Below are positions 25,596 to 33,331 of a stretch of 64,000 nucleotides of DNA, in pieces (position 1 is the stretch's first letter; the number at the start of each line of letters is the position of its first letter). The notes under the pieces are model-generated. The model had not been told where the DNA came from. It worked only from the letters and a program-made list of their open reading frames with translations, and did no database searches. This stretch comes from Geothrix fuzhouensis (lineage in GTDB: Bacteria > Acidobacteriota > Holophagae > Holophagales > Holophagaceae): positions 124,001 to 188,000 of the forward strand of contig NZ_JANHMQ010000001.1 of assembly GCF_024609325.1 (NCBI RefSeq), read 5' to 3'. The translations under genes were made by a program, and so were the position numbers.

Positions 25596-26921
25596 ATGAA
25601 ATGCCTTCCAACCAGGCTCTTCCTCGCACTCGTACTGGCCGGGGGTGCCTCCCTTGCCGCGGACGCCCCGCGTCCCTACCTGATCCTGACCAAGGGGCAG
25701 GGCACCGGCAGCGTGAGCCTGGACGATCTGATGGCCTCGGCGGGTGGCACCATCACGGGCCGACTTCCTGAAATCGGTGTCGTGCTGGCCTCTTCCGACA
25801 ACCCTGCCTTCCTAACCCTCGTCACCGCCGATCCCCGCGTGCAACAAGCCGCCGAGGACCTTGAGGTGCCGTGGTTACCCGACGAACACGCCACCGCGGC
25901 CCAGGAAGCCGAACCTCAGGTTTCCGGCGTGAACAGCGAGCCCTACTACGCCACCTACCAATGGAACCTCCGTCAGATCCACGCGGACCAGACTGCAGCG
26001 AACGGCGATCAGGGCTGGGATGTGAAGCGGGCACGGGTGGCGGTCCTCGATTCGGGGATCTGGAGCGGCCATCCCGATATCGGGCCCAACGTCAACCTGG
26101 CGCTGAGCCGGTCGTTCGTTCCCACCGAGCCCGGCATTGACCCGTCCGTGTACGGGTTCAACCACGGCACCCATGTGGCCGGCATCATCGCCGCCCCGAT
26201 CAACAATCGCGGCATCCAGGGCGTGGCCCCTCTCGCCGAGATCGTGGCCGTCAAGGTCCTCCGCAGCACCAACGGCAGCGGATCGTTCTCGTGGATCATC
26301 TCGGGCATCTTGTACGCAGCCGGTCCAGACGTGCGGGCGGATGTCATCAACATGAGCCTGGGCGCCACCTTCGACCGCATCAATGCCGGCGGTGGCGGAT
26401 CCGGACCCCTGGTTGCCGCCCTCAACCGGGCGATTACCTACGCCACGGCGGCCGGCACCCTGTGCATCAGTGCGGCCGGGAACGAGGGCGTCAATCTTGA
26501 CAGTCGACTCTGGGCGATCCCCGCCCAGTCAGGCAACGGGATGGCCGTGTCCGCCACCGGCCCGTACGCGCTGGCCGACTTCGACCGGGCCGCCTCGTAC
26601 ACCAACTACGGCGTTTCGGTGGTGAATGTGGCCGCTCCCGGCGGCGACACTGCCTCCGCTGCGGGAATCCCGTACGACATGGTCATCAGCCCGGCAGGCC
26701 GAAACAGCGGCGGTGCTTGGCAGTACTACTTCGCCGCCGGCACTTCCATGGCGGCGCCCCATGTTTCCGGAGTGGCGGCGCTGATCGTGGGCAAGTACGG
26801 CAGGATGGCGCCCGCGGAGCTGAAGCGGAGGATCCAGCAAAGCGCTGATGACATCCTCAAGCCCGGGGTCGATCCCTATTCGGGCAAGGGCCGTGTGAAC
26901 GCCCTGGAAGCGCTCCGCTGA
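25596..26921 (+). CDS. Secreted subtilisin-like serine peptidase (S8)
   Basis: The product has 441 residues. A signal peptide covers about residues 1-22 ([14 protein letters not shown]). Residues 24-100 form a short pro-region of the I9 type (Y-L-I-L-T-K-G-Q-G, then loss-of-turnover strand). The catalytic triad is D152 in [15 protein letters not shown]193 in NHGTHVAGI and S384 in [11 protein letters not shown]; the oxyanion Asn is N296 in SAAGNEG. The enzyme should be exported and active as an endopeptidase. AGGAG eight bases before the ATG supports the start. No dedicated C-terminal anchor is seen. It is flanked by recG and a PPOX gene and seems to be its own unit. Confidence 0.93.
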   Translation: MKCLPTRLFLALVLAGGASLAADAPRPYLILTKGQGTGSVSLDDLMASAGGTITGRLPEIGVVLASSDNPAFLTLVTADPRVQQAAEDLEVPWLPDEHATAAQEAEPQVSGVNSEPYYATYQWNLRQIHADQTAANGDQGWDVKRARVAVLDSGIWSGHPDIGPNVNLALSRSFVPTEPGIDPSVYGFNHGTHVAGIIAAPINNRGIQGVAPLAEIVAVKVLRSTNGSGSFSWIISGILYAAGPDVRADVINMSLGATFDRINAGGGGSGPLVAALNRAITYATAAGTLCISAAGNEGVNLDSRLWAIPAQSGNGMAVSATGPYALADFDRAASYTNYGVSVVNVAAPGGDTASAAGIPYDMVISPAGRNSGGAWQYYFAAGTSMAAPHVSGVAALIVGKYGRMAPAELKRRIQQSADDILKPGVDPYSGKGRVNALEALR

Positions 26922-27018
26922 CCTAGGTAGGCAGCGGAGCATCAGCGAGCGGCTCCACCCTTGCCAGGGGGTGGGGCCGCAGGCGTTGCGGGTGTTACCG
27001 TGAATCCGGAGGCGTCCC

Positions 27019-27390
27019 GTGATCCTCGATGCAACTATCCGCGCCGTGCTTGGGGCCGAAGGTTCCGCAACGTTCCTGACGAACGGAGCCGATGGGCCGC
27101 ACCTCGTCGCGACGTGGCAGAGCTACCTCGAGGTGGTAGACGATGAAACTCTTGCCTTCCCCGCCGGGGGCTACCGGGTGACGGAGGCGAATCTCGCCCG
27201 GGATCCCTCGGTCCAGATGATCATCGCCGACAAGCGCAGTCCCGCGGGCCCTGCCATCGGCTTCAGACTGACCGGGGCGGCCGAAGTGCAGTCGGGAAAC
27301 GCGCTCCACGAGCGGCTGAAGGTGAAATACTCCTGGTGCCGGGGCGTGGTCGTGATGCACGTGAAGCACCTCGAACGGATTCTCGGCTAG
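27019..27390 (+). CDS. Pyridoxamine 5'-phosphate oxidase-like FMN-binding protein
   Basis: This 123-residue split-barrel protein starts at a GTG preceded by GGAGG seven bases upstream. G-S-A-T-F-L-T-N-G-A-D-G-P-H-L-V-A-T-W, then E-T-L-A-F-P-A-G-G-Y and the strand V-Q-M-I-I-A-D give the PNPOx-like flavin-binding core. Such small proteins bind FMN, heme or F420 and are often annotated as general stress or FMN-binding proteins; the substrate is unknown. It converges with coaD, with 5 bp between stops. Confidence 0.75.
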   Translation: MILDATIRAVLGAEGSATFLTNGADGPHLVATWQSYLEVVDDETLAFPAGGYRVTEANLARDPSVQMIIADKRSPAGPAIGFRLTGAAEVQSGNALHERLKVKYSWCRGVVVMHVKHLERILG

Positions 27391-27395
27391 GGCTC

Positions 27396-27878
27396 CTACC
27401 CCTTCTTCAGGCGCTCGGCGATCCGCTCCCGCAGCATGTCCGGCACCAGGTCCGCCAGGTTGCCGCCCATGCTGCCGATCTCGCGCACAAAGCGGCTGCT
27501 CACGGCGCTGTACTTCTCCTTGGGCATGAGGAAGACGGTCTCCAGTTCCGGGGCCAGCTTGCGGTTCATGAGGGCCATCTGGAATTCGTACTCGAAATCG
27601 CTGAACGCCCGCACCCCGCGAATGATGAACTGGGCGTTCTGGGCCTTGGCAAAGTCCACCAGGAGGCCGTGGAAGGTGGTCACCTCGACCTGGGGCAGCG
27701 AGGCCGTCAGTTCCTCGAGCATGGCGGCGCGCTCATCCACGGTGAAGGCGGGGGACTTGGTGGGGTTGTGGAGCACGGCCACCACCAGCCGGTCCACGAG
27801 CTTCGCGGCCCGCTGGATGAGGTCCCAGTGGCCAAGGGTCACGGGATCGAAAGAGCCTGGATAAATGGCCGACCGCAC
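27396..27878 (-). CDS. coaD: Phosphopantetheine adenylyltransferase
   Basis: CoaD makes dephospho-CoA from 4'-phosphopantetheine and ATP. The product is 160 residues, the normal length. It starts with A-I-Y-P-G-S-F-D-P-V-T-L-G-H; the T-x-G-H nucleotidyl-transfer motif carries H at about residue 17, with Leu where Asn is usual. The C-terminal Y-S-A-V-S-S-R-F-V-R-E is the I/V-S-S-x-x-x-R motif. The start is GTG at 27878 with GGAG five bases upstream; earlier in-frame codons overlap the ddl promoter region. It is divergent from ddl. Confidence 0.94.
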   Translation of the reverse strand: MRSAIYPGSFDPVTLGHWDLIQRAAKLVDRLVVAVLHNPTKSPAFTVDERAAMLEELTASLPQVEVTTFHGLLVDFAKAQNAQFIIRGVRAFSDFEYEFQMALMNRKLAPELETVFLMPKEKYSAVSSRFVREIGSMGGNLADLVPDMLRERIAERLKKG

Positions 27879-27975
27879 GGGCGCTCCGGAAGGATGGGAA
27901 ATCAGCCTAGCGCAATGGGGCCGGTACGGGGCGGCACAGTGCGCGATCCGGGTTGGTTGGAGGTACAGTGGAGGC

Positions 27976-29073
27976 ATGAACGAGCATCTGAGCGTCGGCC
28001 TTCTCTTCGGCGGGGAGTCCCCCGAGCACGAAGTCTCCATCGTCACGGCCCGGGCCATTGCCGAGCACCTCGATCCCATCCGGTTCCTGGTCCGGCCCAT
28101 GGGCATCGCCCGGAATGGCGTATGGGTGGTGACGGGCGACCCCTTCGCCCGGCTGGCGGCGGGTGAACTGCCGGAGCGCAGCGACCATCCCTTCCTGCCC
28201 CTGGAGAAGGGGGCCGAGGCTACGCCGCTGCCGGACCTGTTCTTCAACGCCCTGCATGGGGCCGGCGGCGAGGACGGTCAGATCCAGGGCTACCTGGAGC
28301 TGTTGCACCGGCCCTACACGGGAGCTGGCCTGCTGGCCATGGCCGCCGGCATGGACAAGTGGATCACCAAGCGCCTTTGGGAGTCCGAAGGCCTGCCCGT
28401 GGTGCCCTACGTGGGACTCACCGAGGAACGCTGGCGGCGCGAGCAGGCTGTCTGCCTTTCGGAGTGCGCCAAGCTGGGCCTGCCTCTCTTCGTGAAGCCA
28501 GCCAACCTGGGAAGCAGCATCGGCGTGGAGAAGGTCAAGCGGGCCGAGGATCTGGCCGCGGCTCTGGACCGGGCCTTCACCTTCGACCGGCGCGTCTTGG
28601 TGGAGCAGGGACTGGATATCCGCGAGATCGAGGTGGCGGTACTGGGGGGCGACGAGCCCCTGGTCTCGAAGCCGGGCGAGGTGATCGTGGCCGACGAGTT
28701 CTACACCTTTGAAGACAAGTATCTGCATGGCAAGAGCCGGACCGAAATCCCGGCCAACATCCCCGAGGAACTAGCCGATCTGGTGCGGAAACTGGCCGCC
28801 AAGGCCTTCGCGGCCTCGGACGGCTACGGCATGGCCCGGGTGGACTTCTTCCTGGAGCGACTCTCGGGTCGGGTGTTCTTGAACGAGCTGAACTTCATCC
28901 CCGGCTTCACCAGCATCTCCATGTATCCCAAGATGATGGCCGCCAGCGGAGTGCCCTACGCCGAACTCCTGACCCGGCTCATCGACCTGGCCCTGGCCCG
29001 CCACGCCCAGACTACCGTGAAGCAGAAGGGCTTCCAGTCCGGGAGCGACTGGTTCCGCAGCGCCCAGGGGTAG
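27976..29073 (+). CDS. ddl: D-alanine--D-alanine ligase
   Basis: This ATP-grasp enzyme of 365 residues makes the D-Ala-D-Ala dipeptide for peptidoglycan. Recognised motifs are L-F-G-G-E-S-P-E-H-E-V-S at the N-terminus, N-A-L-H-G-A-G-G-E-D-G near residue 90, K-P-A-N-L-G-S-S-I-G-V in the ATP-grasp fold, and L-N-E-L-N-F-I-P-G-F-T at the metal site, where Phe replaces the usual Thr. The longer ddlA-type length includes the omega loop (Y-T-F-E-D-K-Y). GGAGG lies two or three bases before ATG 27976. The divergent neighbour is coaD, and the envelope genes downstream (PDZ protein, deacetylase) fit a cell-wall context. Confidence 0.95.
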   Translation: MNEHLSVGLLFGGESPEHEVSIVTARAIAEHLDPIRFLVRPMGIARNGVWVVTGDPFARLAAGELPERSDHPFLPLEKGAEATPLPDLFFNALHGAGGEDGQIQGYLELLHRPYTGAGLLAMAAGMDKWITKRLWESEGLPVVPYVGLTEERWRREQAVCLSECAKLGLPLFVKPANLGSSIGVEKVKRAEDLAAALDRAFTFDRRVLVEQGLDIREIEVAVLGGDEPLVSKPGEVIVADEFYTFEDKYLHGKSRTEIPANIPEELADLVRKLAAKAFAASDGYGMARVDFFLERLSGRVFLNELNFIPGFTSISMYPKMMAASGVPYAELLTRLIDLALARHAQTTVKQKGFQSGSDWFRSAQG

Positions 29074-29160
29074 GGCTGCTCTCCAATCCAGCGAGTGCCG
29101 GGATTTCGTGGACGGCTGATAGCTGACAGCCGAGCGCCCATTTCCACGTAGACTATCTTC

Positions 29161-30324
29161 ATGCACGCCCGAACCTGGCTCTCGGTCCTCTCCTTCCCCC
29201 TCGTGGCCGCCTTCACCCTGCCGGTGCTCCAGCAGGGCGAGCAGCCCCGGGCGCAACCCAAACCGGGCGTCAAAGCCCCGCCTCAGGATCCCCTGGCGGG
29301 CCTCTCGGACATCCAGGATGTGCTGGCCCTGGTGCAGCAGAACTACGTGGACCCCCCCAACATGGAGAAGGTGGTGTCCGGTGGCATCCAGGCGGTGCTG
29401 GAGCGCTCACACCCCATGAATTCCTATCTGTCGGCCGAGGACCTCCGGTTGCCGGATCCTGGACCGGCCGAGGCGGGCCTGGTGGTCATGAAGCGGGGCA
29501 TCTATGCCACGGTACTGGCGGTGACATCCGGCGGACCCGCGGCCAAGGCGGGCATCCAGCCCGGAGACGTGATCCGCAAGGTGGACGGGGATTCGGTGGG
29601 CCTGCTCAGTGCCTGGGCGCTGGAGCGCCGCATGTTCGGCCCGGACGGATCGACCCTCGACCTCTACCGCTACAACGCCACGGGTGATCTCACGAAGACG
29701 ACCCTGCAGCGACAGCGCCTGCCCAAGGCCGCCGTGACTCTCAAGCAGGGGACTGGTGCAGTGATGATCTCCTTACCGGACCTGAACCCAGGGCGGGCTG
29801 CGGAACTGAAGAAGCTGCTGGCACCGGTCGAGCATGGCCAAACGCTGGTGCTGGATTTGCGCCAGTGTCGGAATGGATCCGCAGAGGAGGCCACCGCTGT
29901 GGCGGGCGTGCTGGGCGTCAAGGGGACCTTTGGCACCCTTCAGGAGGCTGGCAAACCCGACCGGGCAGTGGCCGTGGTCGGCACAGGAACGCCCTTCGCC
30001 CATCTGGCGCTCCTGGTGGGCCGCTCGACCCTGGGCCTTCCCGAAGTTCTGGCTTCCTGCCTGAAGAAGGGCGGCGCCAAGACCTTTGGCGAAAAAACGC
30101 CCGGTCTGGGTGTGGAGCGGAGCCGCTTCCTCCTGAAGCAGGGTGGGGCCGTGGAGTTGGTGTCCCGCCGTTGGGTGGGCCTCGGTGGCGAGAAGCTGGA
30201 CCGCCAGGGCGTGGCGCCGGACCAGGTCCTGAAGCTCACAGACTCGGACGATGCCCTGGCCAAGGTGATGGCGGCCCTGCAGGCGCCTGCACCTGCCGCA
30301 CCCGCGCCCGCGAAGGCTTCCTAG
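29161..30324 (+). CDS. S41 (CtpA-like) PDZ protein with degenerate catalytic residues
   Basis: This is a 387-residue exported protein. A signal or anchor segment (residues 6-22) is followed by an S41 N-terminal helix region (D-V-L-A-L-V-Q-Q-N-Y-V-D), a PDZ domain at about 105-185 (G-G-P-A-A-K-A-G-I-Q-P-G-D-V-I) and a C-terminal-processing-peptidase-like core. In active members a Ser sits three residues before a conserved Glu, and a Lys in G-K-G follows. Here the matching sites are G292 (R-S-T-L-G-L-P-E) and L316 (G-L-G), so it is probably not a protease. It ends 1 bp before the deacetylase start. A binding or scaffold role is likely. Confidence 0.72.
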   Translation: MHARTWLSVLSFPLVAAFTLPVLQQGEQPRAQPKPGVKAPPQDPLAGLSDIQDVLALVQQNYVDPPNMEKVVSGGIQAVLERSHPMNSYLSAEDLRLPDPGPAEAGLVVMKRGIYATVLAVTSGGPAAKAGIQPGDVIRKVDGDSVGLLSAWALERRMFGPDGSTLDLYRYNATGDLTKTTLQRQRLPKAAVTLKQGTGAVMISLPDLNPGRAAELKKLLAPVEHGQTLVLDLRQCRNGSAEEATAVAGVLGVKGTFGTLQEAGKPDRAVAVVGTGTPFAHLALLVGRSTLGLPEVLASCLKKGGAKTFGEKTPGLGVERSRFLLKQGGAVELVSRRWVGLGGEKLDRQGVAPDQVLKLTDSDDALAKVMAALQAPAPAAPAPAKAS

Positions 30325-30325
30325 C

Positions 30326-31240
30326 TTGGCGCGAGGCAAGGGGAAGCGCACGTCCACCCTGGCCCTGTTGGGCTGGGCCACCTTCACGCTGCTGTTGGGC
30401 CTGGGCGCGGGCGTGATGCTCGGCCAGCAGGGCTGCGGCCGGCGCGAGGCGCCGGCGAAACATGAGGCCCCCAAACCTGAACCCAAAAAACCGGAGAAGA
30501 AAGCCGCCGAGCCGAAGGCCAGGGCCACCTCCGAGGCTGCCAAGCCTCAGAGCCCTGAGTCGGAACGCACGCTGCCCCGCCTCGCCCTAGTGATCGACGA
30601 CCTCGGCTACGTGCAACCGGAGCTGGTGACGCGGCTGTGCAGCCTGCCTGTGCCCTTCAGCGTGGCGGTGCTGCCTTACCAGGAGTTCACGCGAGACAGC
30701 GCGGACATCGCGTACCGCCTAGGCAAGGAGGTCATGCTGCACCTGCCCATGGAGCCCATCGGCTACCCGGGGCCGGGCCGCGATCCGGGTCCCAATGCCA
30801 TCCTCTACAACCTGCCGGAACCTGAGGTCCGCCGCCGCGTGCGGATGGCCCTGGATGGCATCCCCCACCGCGCGGGCGTGAACAACCATATGGGCAGCCG
30901 TATCACGCCCGACCGCACGCGCATGGGTTGGGTGCTCCAGGAACTCAAATCCCGGAAGCTCTTCTTCGTGGACAGCCGCACGGAGAAGGACAGCGTGGCC
31001 TTCGATGTGGCCGAGCAGCTGGGCATTCCGGCCGTCCAACGGAAAGTATTCCTGGACGACGACAAGACCTTCCCCGAGATGGAGAAGCAGTGGGACCGGG
31101 CCATCAAGCTCGCGGAAAAGGATGGTTCGGTGCTCATGATCGGCCACATCTACCCCGAGACCGTCGAGGCCCTGGAGAAGCTGGTGCCCCGTAGCAAAGG
31201 CCAGGTGCGCTTCGTGAAGGCGAGCGACTTGGCCAAGTGA
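30326..31240 (+). CDS. Divergent polysaccharide deacetylase family protein (YibQ-like)
   Basis: The product has 304 residues: a TM anchor at about 12-34, a Lys/Pro/Glu/Ala-rich linker to residue 80, then the domain starting L-P-R-L-A-L-V-I-D-D-L-G-Y. Conserved features are the I-D-D-L-G metal-site start, E-V-M-L-H-L-P-M-E-P near the middle, and G-V-N-N-H-M-G-S-R, all usual for the divergent deacetylase (DUF610/YibQ) family of the NodB-like fold. Its natural substrate is not established; the setting next to an S41-like gene matches the common envC-ctp-yibQ order and suggests peptidoglycan work. Translation starts at a TTG just after the previous stop (30326). Confidence 0.83.
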   Translation: MARGKGKRTSTLALLGWATFTLLLGLGAGVMLGQQGCGRREAPAKHEAPKPEPKKPEKKAAEPKARATSEAAKPQSPESERTLPRLALVIDDLGYVQPELVTRLCSLPVPFSVAVLPYQEFTRDSADIAYRLGKEVMLHLPMEPIGYPGPGRDPGPNAILYNLPEPEVRRRVRMALDGIPHRAGVNNHMGSRITPDRTRMGWVLQELKSRKLFFVDSRTEKDSVAFDVAEQLGIPAVQRKVFLDDDKTFPEMEKQWDRAIKLAEKDGSVLMIGHIYPETVEALEKLVPRSKGQVRFVKASDLAK

Positions 31241-31251
31241 TAGGCTGGTTC

Positions 31252-31320
31252 CTGGCGATGGCGTCCGCCCCATAACCGCCCCATCGGCTGATGACGCCTG
31301 TGACTCCTGGAGGACACAGG
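31252..31320 (+). promoter_or_regulatory. Fluoride riboswitch (crcB motif) upstream of crcB
   Basis: The segment GGCGATGGCGTCCGCC, a spacer with AACCGCC, then GGCTGATGACGCCT matches the fluoride-aptamer consensus in order and spacing, starting at 31254. It is followed by CCTGTG (31297-31302), which can pair with CACAGG (31315-31320). The crcB Shine-Dalgarno GGAGG (31309-31313) lies between those arms, so fluoride binding probably opens or exposes the ribosome site. This makes a translational switch likely. The fluoride channel gene starts at 31322. Confidence 0.9.
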
Positions 31321-31321
31321 C

Positions 31322-31708
31322 ATGGCTTTCTATTCCTTTCTGGCGGTGGGTGTTGGTGCGGCTCTGGGCGCGTGGCTGCGCTGGGGCCTGGGCGCCCTCC
31401 TGAATCCATTTGTTCCCTCACTGCCCCTTGGGACGCTGGCGGCGAACCTGCTGGGGGGCTACCTTGTGGGCGTGGCTGTAGCCGTGTTCACCCAGCATCC
31501 GGGTTTGGCGCCTGAAGCGAGGCTCCTCATCATCACTGGGTTCCTGGGGGGGCTCACCACCTTTTCGACGTTCTCCGCCGAGGCGGTGCATCTCCTGACC
31601 CGGGGCGAGTACGCCTGGGCCGCCGGCCACATGGCGCTCCACCTCGCGGGCTCCCTTGCCATGACCCTGCTGGGGCTGTTGACGGTGAAGGCATTCATGA
31701 AGGCCTGA
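31322..31708 (+). CDS. crcB: Fluoride ion channel CrcB/FluC
   Basis: This 128-residue protein with four membrane helices is the fluoride exporter that acts as an antiparallel homodimer in the inner membrane. The signature [15 protein letters not shown] holds the phenylalanine box, and an upstream [11 protein letters not shown] carries the conserved Asn. The ATG sits two bases from the riboswitch hairpin, so expression should rise with fluoride. DUF190 follows 9 bp downstream. Single-gene CrcB forms a homodimer, unlike paired crcB genes in Firmicutes. Confidence 0.96.
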   Translation: MAFYSFLAVGVGAALGAWLRWGLGALLNPFVPSLPLGTLAANLLGGYLVGVAVAVFTQHPGLAPEARLLIITGFLGGLTTFSTFSAEAVHLLTRGEYAWAAGHMALHLAGSLAMTLLGLLTVKAFMKA

Positions 31709-31717
31709 GGAGGAACC

Positions 31718-32047
31718 ATGAAGGGCACCTACCTGACCTTCTTCGTCCAGGAAGACCGGACTCACCACGGGATCCTGGTCTATGAATGGCTCCTGAAGGA
31801 AGCGCGGCGGCTCGGCCTCAAAGGCGGCACGGCCTTCAAGGCCATCGCGGGCTTCGGCCGCCACGGGTTGATTCATGCGGACCACTTCATCGAGCTGGCC
31901 GGGGACCTGCCCGTCGAGGTGACCTTCATGGCCACGGAGGAGGAGGCGGAGCGCCTGATCACCTTCATCGAGGCGGAAGGCCTGTCCATGTTCTACATCA
32001 GCGTGCCGGCCGAATGCGGCTTCATCAACCAGCAGGTGCGCTCTTAG
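31718..32047 (+). CDS. DUF190-family protein, fluoride-linked
   Basis: This 109-residue protein starts with a strong AGGAGG ribosome site just upstream. The sequence has the DUF190 pattern: E-D-R-T-H-H-G-I-L-V-Y-E-W-L-L-K-E-A, then G-T-A-F-K-A-I-A-G-F-G and a final V-T-F-M-A-T-E-E-E-A-E-R-L ferredoxin-like strand. Its fold resembles PII-like ligand binders. DUF190 genes recur beside crcB, and its place under the fluoride riboswitch suggests a regulatory or partner function. No biochemical role is proven. Confidence 0.83.
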   Translation: MKGTYLTFFVQEDRTHHGILVYEWLLKEARRLGLKGGTAFKAIAGFGRHGLIHADHFIELAGDLPVEVTFMATEEEAERLITFIEAEGLSMFYISVPAECGFINQQVRS

Positions 32048-32050
32048 CTC

Positions 32051-32680
32051 CTAGTGCCCGCAGCCGCAGCCGCCCGTGAAGGCCGCGCTCCGCGCGGCGC
32101 GCACCATGCCAAGGCCCTCTTTCCCGATGAGCAGCGCCAAACCCAGTGCGGCTGCGGCATCCACCCACCAGAGGGCGGGGACGAGCAGGAACAGCAGGCT
32201 GCCGAGGAAGAGCACCACGGAAAGCTGGATGCAGGCCAGGCTGCAGGCGGCGTCCGCCTCCACCGTGGCACTGTCCAGGGCTTTGGCCGTCTTCAGCTTG
32301 GCGCGCCAGAGGAAGGCCATGAACGACAGGGACAGGATCGAGATGATGAGGCCCGGCACCGTGGTGGGCGGATGGGTGCGGGCCGTGAGCTGCAGGATAG
32401 CCCCGCCCGCGATGCCCAGGGCCAGGAAGAGGAACAGCCAGCCGATGCCGCGCGTGGCCTTACGCTCGCGCTCGAGATTGCCGTGATCCAGCAGCTTCCA
32501 CAGCACCAGCAGGGCCGAGGCCACCTCGATGAAACTGTCCGCGCCGAAGCCGAAGAGGGCCACGGAATCGTCCGCCCAACCGAACGCCATGGACACCAGG
32601 CCTTCCACCAGGTTGTAGGCGATGGTCAGCCCGGCGAGCCAGAGGGCCCGGCGCCGCCAGTCCACCGGCTTCGTCGTCAC
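32051..32680 (-). CDS. Short CDF-like cation efflux membrane protein
   Basis: This 209-residue polytopic membrane protein resembles the transmembrane part of cation diffusion facilitators (A-G-L-T-I-A-Y-N-L-V-E-G-L, then S-V-A-L-F-G-F-G-A-D-S-F-I-E-V, whose Asp lies where the zinc site is expected, and W-W-V-D-A-A-A-A-L-G in the last helix). The usual cytoplasmic metal-binding domain is absent, and it instead ends with a short G-G-C-G-C-G-H tail. It starts at GTG 32680, overlapping the upstream anti-sigma stop by GTGA. The metal is unknown. Confidence 0.7.
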   Translation of the reverse strand: MTTKPVDWRRRALWLAGLTIAYNLVEGLVSMAFGWADDSVALFGFGADSFIEVASALLVLWKLLDHGNLERERKATRGIGWLFLFLALGIAGGAILQLTARTHPPTTVPGLIISILSLSFMAFLWRAKLKTAKALDSATVEADAACSLACIQLSVVLFLGSLLFLLVPALWWVDAAAALGLALLIGKEGLGMVRAARSAAFTGGCGCGH

Positions 32681-33117
32681 GGATGCGGCTCGCGGACCTT
32701 CCTGGCCTTCACAAGCACCAGGGTTGAACCCGCAGGGTGGCACTCCATGTGCACTTCATCCATCACCTGACGCATGAAGAACACCCCGCGACCACCGGGC
32801 TTCAGCAGGTTTTCCGGCAGGTTGGGATCGGGCAGGGCCTCCAGGTCCACGCCGGGCCCCCGGTCTTCGATGCGGATCTCGAAACGATCAGTCTTGGGCG
32901 TGAAGGTGACCTTCACAGGCTTGTCCCGGTCCAGCTTGTTGCCATGGCGCATGGCGTTGGCGATGCCCTCCTGGATCGCCAGCCACAGGCGCTCGCCATC
33001 CTCCTGGGTGAAGCTCAGATGCTTCAGGAACTCCGCACCCACCACCTGGATCAGGTCGATGAAGCGCAGGTCCGTGTTGCAAGTGAGGACGACGGGCAGT
33101 AGGGCGGGGTGGGCCAT
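32677..33117 (-). CDS. RsbW-like anti-sigma or serine-kinase ATPase
   Basis: This 146-residue GHKL ATPase of the HATPase_c_2 type has W-L-A-I-Q-E-G-I-A-N-A-M-R-H-G-N (N box), E-D-R-G-P-G-V-D (G1 box) and G-G-R-G-V-F-F-M-R (G2 box). Such proteins bind and inhibit a sigma factor or phosphorylate an anti-sigma antagonist. No partner sigma or antagonist gene lies nearby. It is translationally coupled to the CDF-like gene and divergent from the NO-reductase gene. Confidence 0.83.
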   Translation of the reverse strand: MAHPALLPVVLTCNTDLRFIDLIQVVGAEFLKHLSFTQEDGERLWLAIQEGIANAMRHGNKLDRDKPVKVTFTPKTDRFEIRIEDRGPGVDLEALPDPNLPENLLKPGGRGVFFMRQVMDEVHMECHPAGSTLVLVKARKVREPHP

Positions 33118-33331
33118 AAGACGGAAATTCCCTTTCAGAGATCCGGAGTACCAAGGTCAAGGTACTTGGATTCTGCCCTCGGGGGCTAGAGGTTTTGCCA
33201 GAGCGCACAAGGCATTCGAACCGGCCAGAGGGCGTGGCGAAGATCACAATTAAGAATTAATGGTCCTAAATGTGGAGAATTTGTGGAACACTGCTTTTCG
33301 GCGCCCAGAGCGGGCATGTACGGAGGTTCCA

